NCBI RefSeq assembly: GCF_009933175.1
Contig: NZ_MAEJ01000032.1
Span: 124,001-188,000, forward strand
DNA: 64,000 bases
From: Candidatus Enterococcus huntleyi
GTDB taxonomy: Bacteria; Bacillota; Bacilli; Lactobacillales; Enterococcaceae
Direction: 5' to 3'
Position numbers and translations under genes: made by a program. The notes beneath the pieces are model-generated. The model ran no database searches. It was not told the DNA's origin and saw only the letters and a list, made by a program, of their open reading frames with translations. Positions 46,648 to 54,400 of this stretch are shown here, piece after piece. Position 1 is the first letter of the stretch. The number at the start of each line of letters is the position of its first letter.

Positions 46648-47000
46648 CTCAGTTTCCCCTTCCCCCACGTAACTAGTCCTATTTTACAACACAATTAATC
46701 AAAATGCTTGTTTCTTTTACTTTAAGATTCTATTACAAAACGGTGATTTTATAGTAAATTTCCCACTTATTTTTTGTCATTTTTGACAATCATTTTGCGT
46801 GTTAGAATTAAGTAAATAAATAACTAGGGTAAAGTCTAGGTAATTATCTAGGTAATCGACTGGGTAAATTATTGTGTCTAATAGTAAGCGAATAGGTGGA
46901 AGAGAAGGCAAGATGACTTGCTAAAATCATAGCCTGAAAAATAAAAATGGTTTTTTTCACTGATTGTGATAATATAAAAACGATATGGAGAGGTGATTAT
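46648..47000 (+). other. Gene-less interval with CTAGGTAA motif cluster
   Basis: Between 46820 and 46872 four head-to-tail copies of CTAGGTAA-like units occur. The sortase ribosome site GGAGAGGTG is at 46987-46995. No gene seen. Confidence 0.5.
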
Positions 47001-47741
47001 ATGGCAAATCGACGTAAAATTAGAAAAAAGAAACAACGCTCTAGAGTCGCTAACTGGCTCATTAATATTGGCTTGATTTTACTATTAGTCGTAGGACTGG
47101 CATTAGTTTTTAATAATCAAATAAAGAACTTTTTGATCAAACAGAATGGTGAAAGCTACGCGATTGCTTCTTATACAAGTAAGCAACTGGAAGAGAATAA
47201 GAATAAGGACACGACATTTGATTTCGAAGGAGTGGAATCGATTAGTACGGAGGCCGTTTTACGAGCACAATTTGCTAATAAACGCTTGCCTATTATTGGT
47301 GGGATTGCTATTCCAAGTGTCAAAATTAATCTACCGATTTTTAATGGTCTATCTAACGAAGCCTTACTTTGGGGAGCGGGTACAATGAGTCCAGATCAAA
47401 TAATGGGCCAAGGTAATTATGGTTTGGCAAGTCATCGAGCCTATGAGCCGGACTTACTATTTACCCCTTTAGAAAATGTAAAAACAGGTGAAAAAATTTA
47501 TATTACTGATTTGAAGAATATCTACACCTACACAACGACGGTTAAACGGCAGGTTGAACCAACTGAAGTAGAAGTATTGGACGTTGTGGAAGGGAAAAAA
47601 TTAATCACCTTGGTTACCTGTGCGGAAATTGAAGGAATTAATCGAATCGTCGTCCAAGGCGAGCTAGAATCTATAACCTCTGTCGATAAAGCAAGTGAAA
47701 CGATGGTCAAAGCATTTGAGATTGAACAAAAAACTTATTGA
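47001..47741 (+). CDS. srtA: Class A sortase
   Basis: ATG 47001 follows GGAGAGGTG; the frame extends upstream to 46947 without a ribosome site. The 246-residue protein has a basic N-terminus, one membrane helix (19-38) and the sortase catalytic triad: His145 in A-S-H-R-A, Cys207 in L-V-T-C and Arg215. It joins LPxTG-type proteins to lipid II at the cell surface. Standing alone, it is probably the housekeeping enzyme. It is the natural candidate to anchor the giant surface protein encoded 4 kb downstream. Confidence 0.93.
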   Translation: MANRRKIRKKKQRSRVANWLINIGLILLLVVGLALVFNNQIKNFLIKQNGESYAIASYTSKQLEENKNKDTTFDFEGVESISTEAVLRAQFANKRLPIIGGIAIPSVKINLPIFNGLSNEALLWGAGTMSPDQIMGQGNYGLASHRAYEPDLLFTPLENVKTGEKIYITDLKNIYTYTTTVKRQVEPTEVEVLDVVEGKKLITLVTCAEIEGINRIVVQGELESITSVDKASETMVKAFEIEQKTY

Positions 47742-49206
47742 TGTCGAGTGAACTAATGGCGAAGACAGATTGGCTAAGGCTCTAGATAGCGATACTAACT
47801 AAATTTATCAGACTTAATTTAGTTATTTTCATACTAAATAAACCCAAGCACTTTGACGTTTTTTCTCAACCTAGGTAAATATGAGGAAGACTGGGTAAAG
47901 TGGGTAAATTTAATTTGTCAGTTAGCTTTGAGTAGAAACATATACGGCTAATGGTTGGTAACAAAAATAGTGATTCACTAAAAAACGTTCGGAAATTTTG
48001 ATGAGTAGTCAAAATTTTCGAGCTTTTTTGCTGTTTAGAGAGTATAGCTATCCTACTAGGAAGCTCTATAAAATAAGCTTTTTGGCATTTTCTATTTGTC
48101 CAAGACTTGGTGTTCCTTCCATCAGAAAGATGGCAAAGGGTTCAATAAAAAACATTGATTTTATTACTAAATCAGTTCAGTTAGCTTATAGAAAGGCAGG
48201 GGATTCTCAATATTCTTGATCAAGCTACGCGTACCACTCTACTACTTGAAATTTAGAGAATAGAACCGGAAAATCCATTGAATAGTAGATTTTGCTTCTA
48301 AAATAGGTCTTTTCATCTCGATATTTCTCATGAAGGGTGCGCAACTAGCCACAAGTATTTGAAATGTATCTAGTTTGCTATCTGTTAAATGATAGGTTCA
48401 AAGATTATCAGAGCTATAAACCCTGCAAAATCAAGGTTCTGCGTGGGGATTTTATAAAAGCTATCTGAGTTTAATTCACATTTTGCTAAAATTTACAGTT
48501 TTTTGTGTTTTTTCAAAGTTGTGGCTAGTTGCGGTGTTTTTCCATAGTTCAGCAGAAGCTAAAATAGCAAGAACTCATTGTTTAGTAGGTTTTGCCTTTA
48601 AAAGTAGCGTTTTCACCTCAAATTTTACCTGTAATGATGCGCAACTGGCCACAAGTATTAAAAAATTCGGACATATTGCCAATTTTTTTCGACCTTAAAC
48701 GGCTTTAAATAACTAATTGAGTTTTATGAGGTCAGGCAACGATTGAATTTACGTAGATACAGATTGGTAAACTGAAGTTGTGCGTAAGTTTAGTCGTTTA
48801 AATTTTTGTTAATTGGAGAGTAAAAATCTACATTTTTTATCTAGGATCTAAGCAGCTCTATTATTCTTCTATTGAAAATGCTAGTTTCTTTGACAACTAG
48901 CTAGTCTTGTTTCCTATTAAATTACCTAGGTAGGTGAGTAATTTTTGATCGTTCTGTGTAAAGATCTTCGTCGTGAGATAGGAATAGCTGCTGCCTTACT
49001 TAAAAAGTGTAAGGTTATTTTTTTGCTAAAATTTTGACAATTTCTCCTTAAAAACGACTGGATTTCATTTAATAACTCTACCTATTAAATAAGAGTAGGG
49101 CATAATTATAGGTAGATAAGGATTAATTGTGTAACAGATTAGACGATAGCGAGAAAAATATAAAGAAAGGTTGACGTGAAAAAAGGCTAAAATGACGCAA
49201 AAAAAA
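47742..49206 (+). other. Long gene-less stretch with degenerate duplications
   Basis: No open frame here has a ribosome site or recognisable product. The stretch holds CTAGGTAA-type motifs (47873, 48925), a hairpin with an 11-bp stem (GAAATTTTGA/TCAAAATTTTC near 47993-48020), and an 84-bp segment at 48277-48360 repeated exactly 300 bp later at 48577-48660 with about 73 percent identity. An inverted 13-bp copy of its core lies at 48521-48533. It looks like old, decayed repeat DNA or a region encoding structured RNA. Confidence 0.6.
48277..48660. repeat. Diverged direct repeat, 84 bp, 300-bp offset, with inverted core copy
   Basis: Copies at 48277-48360 and 48577-48660 align without gaps and match at about 61 of 84 positions, ending in CGCAACTRGCCACAAGTATT. 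The reverse complement of CGCAACTAGCCAC (48340-48352) is at 48521-48533. Confidence 0.75.
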
Positions 49207-49231
49207 TCTTGGAAGTACCAATTCCAAGAAA
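49207..49231 (+). repeat. Left copy of 25-bp inverted repeat (candidate recombinase crossover site)
   Basis: An 8-bp arm TCTTGGAA, 7-bp asymmetric spacer GTACCAA and arm TTCCAAGA, plus two further A. It is the perfect reverse complement of 50723-50747. Read leftward it is also followed by a T-run (A-run on + at 49199-49206), so it could double as a terminator. Confidence 0.8.
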
Positions 49232-49314
49232 TATCGAAAAAATAGCTATAAAACAGCTTAAAAATAACTGTATTTTTTTTATGGATGAAGAAAAAAAGTG
49301 ATGTATCCAATAAT

Positions 49315-49343
49315 ATGGTACGTTATTTAAACTTTCCTGTCAA
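49315..49343 (-). promoter_or_regulatory. Leftward promoter-like element inside the invertible segment
   Basis: On the minus strand TTGACA (49343-49338) is perfect; 17 bp later comes TACCAT (49320-49315), with an alternative TATTAT nearby (49316-49311). It faces out of the left end of the 25-bp-repeat-bounded segment. Confidence 0.5.
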
Positions 49344-49420
49344 GATTATTCAAAAAAATTGTAAAACAGGTAAAATAACGTCGGTTTTATTTAGAAATCC
49401 ATCATTTCTTCTTAGTTTTT

Positions 49421-49444
49421 TTAGCCGTCAAATAAGCCGTCAAG
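49421..49444 (+). repeat. Tandem TAAGCCGTCA-type motif, left copy (candidate arm-type site)
   Basis: Two AGCCGTCAA-type units spaced 11 bp, one helical turn. A 24-bp stretch matches 50663-50686 with two mismatches in the same orientation. Lies just upstream of the recombinase gene. Confidence 0.6.
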
Positions 49445-49475
49445 TGAACTGATTAGAAAGGGAGAGAAATTACCT

Positions 49476-50573
49476 ATGGCACGTAAAGGAGAAAACATTT
49501 ATAAACGAAAGGATGGCCGTTGGGAAGGTCGTTACATTAAGAGTCGTCGAATAGATCGTTCCCCACGTTTTGGTTATGTATACGCCCAGACTTTCCGGGA
49601 AGTTCGAGAGAAATTGTTACTTAAGAAACAGCAATATAGTTATCTAACTCAAATGACAAAAACAATCTATCAGGGTTCTGTGACAGATTGGGTGTATGAA
49701 TGGTTAGAGGGTTCAGTGACTAAAACAGTCAAACCCTCAACGTATGCAAGCTATCGCCACAAATTAACGTCTTATGTTTGTCCTTATTTTGAAGAGATTC
49801 CCTTACACGAATTGACGCAGGCGACTATTCAAGAATTCGCTGATTCTCTGCATGAAAAGGGGCTTTCTGTCAATACCATCAAGACTGTACTCCAAATATT
49901 GAAACGTAGTTTGCGAGAGGCTATTCATCGAGAATACCTATCGATCGACCCGATTCATGACATTATCTATTCTGAGGAAGCCAAGAAGAAAATCACGGCT
50001 CTATCAGAGGTTGCTCAACAACGGATCGAAGAAGAAGCGACTCATTATGCTAAAGGATTGCCAATCCTAATTGCTCTACACACAGGTCTTCGGATTGGTG
50101 AAATTAGTGCCTTGAAATGGCGCGATGTCAATCTTGAAACGGGGGAATTAACAGTAACTCGGACGCTTCAAAGGATTCCTTGCGCTAAGACAAAAAATAG
50201 CACAATCGTAACCGAAGGAGTAGCCAAGAGTGGCTCTGCACAGCGAATTATTCCGCTAAATCAAAAAATCTGGACTTTACTGAAAGAAAAGAAAAAACAG
50301 GCAACAAGCCCATATGTTGTAGGGTATAACAATCGGTTTTGTGAACCGCGAACTATCAATTACCAGTTCAAACGGATCTTAGAAAAACTCGACTTGGCTA
50401 GCTATCGATTCCACCAATTACGCCATACGTTTGCTACCCGTTTGTTAGAAAAAGGAGCAGATATTGCGTCAGTTAGTGCTTTGTTAGGCCATCATTCGGC
50501 CAAAATGACTTTAGATGTATATGTTGATTCACTCATGACCCAACGAAAAAAATGGGTCAATCAATTAGTCTAA
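49476..50573 (+). CDS. Tyrosine recombinase (integrase family)
   Basis: ATG 49476 follows GGGAGAG. The 365-residue protein has an AP2-like arm-binding N-domain (R-K-D-G-R-W-E-G-R-Y, residues 11-20), a SAM-like core-binding domain (about 65-165) and a catalytic domain with R206 (T-G-L-R-I-G-E), K251, H313-x-x-R316, H339 and nucleophile Y349. All catalytic residues are present, so it should be active. No excisionase or other phage or ICE genes adjoin it. Instead the gene is framed by a perfect 25-bp inverted repeat, which argues for a DNA-inversion role rather than element integration. Confidence 0.92.
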   Translation: MARKGENIYKRKDGRWEGRYIKSRRIDRSPRFGYVYAQTFREVREKLLLKKQQYSYLTQMTKTIYQGSVTDWVYEWLEGSVTKTVKPSTYASYRHKLTSYVCPYFEEIPLHELTQATIQEFADSLHEKGLSVNTIKTVLQILKRSLREAIHREYLSIDPIHDIIYSEEAKKKITALSEVAQQRIEEEATHYAKGLPILIALHTGLRIGEISALKWRDVNLETGELTVTRTLQRIPCAKTKNSTIVTEGVAKSGSAQRIIPLNQKIWTLLKEKKKQATSPYVVGYNNRFCEPRTINYQFKRILEKLDLASYRFHQLRHTFATRLLEKGADIASVSALLGHHSAKMTLDVYVDSLMTQRKKWVNQLV

Positions 50574-50602
50574 TGCTTGATTTAAAAGTGGGTCTAAATG
50601 TT

Positions 50603-50638
50603 GTCTGAAAATAAGTCAGTGGACTGTAAATTTCAGAC
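50603..50638 (+). other. Stem-loop after the recombinase gene
   Basis: GTCTGAAA and TTTCAGAC pair, with an inner AAGTC/GACT-type stem. It is not followed by a strong T-run, so terminator function is doubtful; it may be a regulatory hairpin or a protein site near the right recombination site. Confidence 0.5.
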
Positions 50639-50662
50639 GTAAAAATTTGTCTGTTGGTTTTA

Positions 50663-50686
50663 TAAGCCGTCAGATAAGCCGTCAAG
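50663..50686 (+). repeat. Tandem TAAGCCGTCA motif, right copy (candidate arm-type site)
   Basis: Two TAAGCCGTCA units spaced 11 bp, the same orientation as the left pair at 49421-49444. It ends 36 bases before the right 25-bp repeat. Confidence 0.6.
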
Positions 50687-50722
50687 GGTTTCCCGAGGCT
50701 TATACGACAAGCTTTTCCAAGG

Positions 50723-50747
50723 TTTCTTGGAATTGGTACTTCCAAGA
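50723..50747 (-). repeat. Right copy of 25-bp inverted repeat (candidate recombinase crossover site)
   Basis: Perfect reverse complement of 49207-49231. The preceding TTCCAAGGTTTCTTGGAA (50715-50732) adds a further inverted arm, so three alternating arm sequences lie here. The spacer orientation is opposite to the left copy, so recombination would invert the 1.54 kb between. Confidence 0.8.
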
Positions 50748-51473
50748 AGAAAATGAATGAATTTCTGTATTGTTTTTAAAATTTAACCCGTTATTTAGTA
50801 TAGCGATTTTTATGGGTAAAGTCTAGAGGGCAAATGGGGATTCTCTAGAAAATGGTGGATTCTTTAAACGGTTAAGGAGGTGGCCCAAAATTAATAAGTG
50901 TATTGGGATGATTAGAATAGTAGAGTGCACGGATACAGGTTCTGTCATCATTGATGAATAACTAGGGGATTAAAATGATGAGCACCGACTAGAGCAACTC
51001 TAACTAACCACAGAGTTTACGAAGAGTGAATCTGTGACACATAGCAAATAGGTCAGTAATAGAAGACTGAAGAATGAATTTGAGATGCTTTAGACTACAT
51101 AAAAGAAGAATGTTACATAAAAAGTGATCAGAAGATCTATAGGAGAAAAATTTTAAATTTTTGCTCAAAAAATAATCGATGTTATGGTTCGTTCACTAGT
51201 GAGACTTTAAGTTTCGTCAGGGTTTGTTGATTACGACTGATAAACGAGTGGGTCCATGGGGAAATCACTGGCAAGAAGAACTGTGGAAATTGACGTAAAG
51301 AGACGACTATAAAGAGAAAACTGACAGTCCCTTATTTAGAGAAAAGATTGGTAAGGGATAGATGATTTTAAGCATTTTAACAAGCTTAGGAAATAGCTTC
51401 CTACTATATAATAACGAATTTATATGGCGGCTTTTTAAAATATATTCTATTTATAGCAATAGGAGGAGAATGA
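50748..51473 (+). other. Long leader between the recombinase cassette and the giant adhesin gene
   Basis: No gene in 726 bp. TCTAGAG/CTCTAGA inverted repeat around 50822-50849. TATAAT at 51407-51412 lies 62 bases before the adhesin start but has no good -35. A small palindrome AGGAA/TTCCT is just upstream of it. It may be a long 5' untranslated region for a transcript entering from the cassette. Confidence 0.5.
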
Positions 51474-54400
51474 ATGGAGAGACTGAGAAAAGTTTTGACG
51501 ATTATCGGTTTGCTGGGTATTTTAGCAAATATAATGCCAGTCAACGCTTTTGCCGTATCTAACAATGAAGGGATCCGATTTAGTGATGCCAAGATTGTCG
51601 ATACGACAGGCAATGAAATTACAGAAAATAATCTTACGAAGAAGGCCGAGAATGTCAAGGTCGTGCTAGATTGGGAACTAGCTACTTCGAGTAAGGTAAA
51701 TGGACAACTATTAATTACGAAGCAGTTACCGACAAATCTGAATATTCCTGACCAATCAGGGGTGTTGGGTAATGATTTGGGGAGCTATCAGGTACAAAAT
51801 AAACAATTGTCATTTATTCTGACCGGTTACTCACAAGAAAGTGCGGATGAACTGATCAGTGAAAGCTCGGTTGTTATAAAAGATTTCAGAGGCAAAATTG
51901 AAATCAATGCGAGCACAATCAATGAAGCAAATGCTAGCACTGAAACAGTGGCGTTTGAGAATCAACTGACGCGAACATTGTTTTATGAGCAAGAAACAGT
52001 CGCTTCTTCTAGTGAGACGGAGGTTTCTACAGAAGAGCCAGCAAATGAAGCAACAGAGGAAACAGCTGCTGAATCTACAGAAGCTTCTACTGAAGAATCG
52101 AAAGCTGACAAAGAAGATAAAAAAGAAACGAAGAATGGCAAAGCGACTTTCGCTGCAGATTTGTCAGCTAGTGTTTCTATCGATGGGTTGAAAGTTTACA
52201 AGAAACCTATCGGACAACATGATTGGACACCAGTTCCAGCAGGTGGCTCAATCATGTTAGGAGATTCAGTCAAATTTGAAGTAGACTGGTCAATTCCTAA
52301 CTTGACTGCCGTTACGGGGGATACTTTAAAAATTCCGTTGTCCGTTGGAAACTTTTCATTTAAAAATACCAATCCGCAAGATTTAATTACGGATGGTGTG
52401 GTCATTGGTCAGTGGCGCATTGAAGGCAGTCATTTCACGGTGGTCTTTAATGATAAGATTGAATCCAAAGATTTGTTGAAAAACGGAACAGTTGAAGCGA
52501 TTGGTGCGGCAAACAAAGTTGGTGACAATTCACATATCATTATCAACGGTACCGATATGATGGAAGTCGATATTGTGCCAGCGCCAGTTATCGAAATACC
52601 GGATGATCCATGGCCAGTTGGTTCTGATATTATGAAAGCGGGTCTGGTTTCAGGTGGTAGCTTGAATCAAATCGGTTGGATTGCAGATGTCAACTTTAAA
52701 TCGATGAGAGAGTATTATGAGACTGGGAATTTCCCAGTTAAAGATAATTTCTTATTTATCGATGAGCTAGCAGAAGGAACGTCTTTTGCAGATGGTTCTT
52801 TATCAATTACCTCAAGTATCAAGTCGATGTATGATAACAAAGACGGTACCTTCACGATGGGGCAAATTCAAGTAGGTACGGGTGTTCCAATTACTCATCC
52901 TAGCTTCTCGAAGATTACCCCAAATGTGGGTGAATCCAAAGAGAGCTTCAAAGGGCGTGTGGTAGCAGGTCCACAGCTTACTTATGGGGTCTATAAAGAT
53001 AGTAATGGAATCGAAACATTGTATGTGAACTATGGTTCACTACCCTCTGCTTCGAATCAAATTAAATACAAAAAAGATGTGGCCTTAACAGGAATCGATA
53101 AGTTATATAATGAAGGGAAATTAACGGTAGCTGGAAGAGAGCGACTACTTGAATTTCTGGAAGACATTGATTTTCAAGCACCAGCCTTCCGTATGAACTT
53201 CCGTGTGGATGTTAAAGCAGGTACTAATCACTATAAGAATAAGATCGAACTTGAGTGGGATGGAGGCAGCGTTAACTCGAACGAATCTACTGTCCGTTAT
53301 GAAGATGTAACTGCCGGCGTTCAAACAGGTGAAAAAGGCAGTATCCGGATTCTTAAAAAAGATGCACTAGGCACAGTCTTACCTGGCATCGAATTCAAGC
53401 TGCAAGTCAAAAATGGCGCAGGTGTTTTCATTGATTACACACCAATTGATGGGGGCACAGCTATTCGAGCAACTGACAGTACAGGATTAGTTGAATACAA
53501 GAAACTAAATCCAGGCGTCTATCGTTTAGTCGAGCTAGTTGATTTCACTGATCCAGATAGCGAATTCTATCAAGCAACTTCCAAAATCACGACACCTATC
53601 GGGGTGACAACGACAACAGATGAATTTGAAATCAAAGAGTCCGATTCAAAAGGATTTGTTGCCAATGTCGTGAATCATCGTCAACTACAAAAAACAGTTA
53701 CCAAGGTTTGGAACGATGGCGATAACCAAGACGGTTTACATCCAAATAGTGTCCAAGTTCAATTACTCGCGGATGGTGTGGCAAAAGGCTCACCAGTGAC
53801 CTTGAATGCTGGCAACAATTGGTCGCATACGTGGAAAGAATTACCTGAAGCGAATCAAAACACTGTGATTAACTATACAGTTCAAGAAGTTGGCACAGTG
53901 CCAGGTTATACGGCGACAATCACGACCGATGATGAGACGGGCGATGTGACGGTAACCAATACACATGAGCCGGCGTTAGTCGATGTCGATGGCTCGAAAA
54001 CATGGGCCGATAGTAATGACCAGGATGGTCTACGTCCAGATAGCATTACAGTTGAGTTATATGCAGACAATGCATTAGAAGATAGTAAAAACGTAACGGC
54101 TGCAACGAGCTGGGAATATCAATTTGCTAATCTGCCAAAATACAAAAATGGCGTAGAAATTAACTATACGATTAAAGAAGTTGCTGTACCGAATTACACG
54201 ACGACAATCAATGGTTTTGATATTACCAATAGTTACATACCGAAACAAACGAGCGTCGCTGTTGAGAAAGTCTGGGATGATGCCGATAACCAAGATGGCT
54301 TGCGTCCAAATAGCATTGCGGTTCAGTTGTATGCGAACGGCACGGCTACAGGTACACCGCTGACCTTAAATGCAGGCAATCAGTGGAAAGCTTCTTGGCC

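Noticed and set aside
47998-48698. Frames of 73 and 71 codons in the gene-less stretch
   Set aside because: No ribosome sites, no recognisable product, and one crosses the diverged duplication.
49207-49231. Left 25-bp repeat as a simple intrinsic terminator
   Set aside because: The hairpin plus T-run is real in the leftward sense, but the right copy lacks a T-run while conserving even the loop sequence, which points to a site-specific role; both functions may coexist.
49065-49310. 81-codon minus-strand frame just downstream of the leftward promoter-like element
   Set aside because: It has no ribosome site, is dominated by Phe/Tyr/Ile from A/T-rich DNA and runs across the left recombination site.
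49207-50747. Interpretation of the recombinase as the integrase of a prophage or integrative element
   Set aside because: No excisionase, replication, transfer or structural genes lie on either side, and its sites are inverted rather than direct repeats. A decayed element remains possible.
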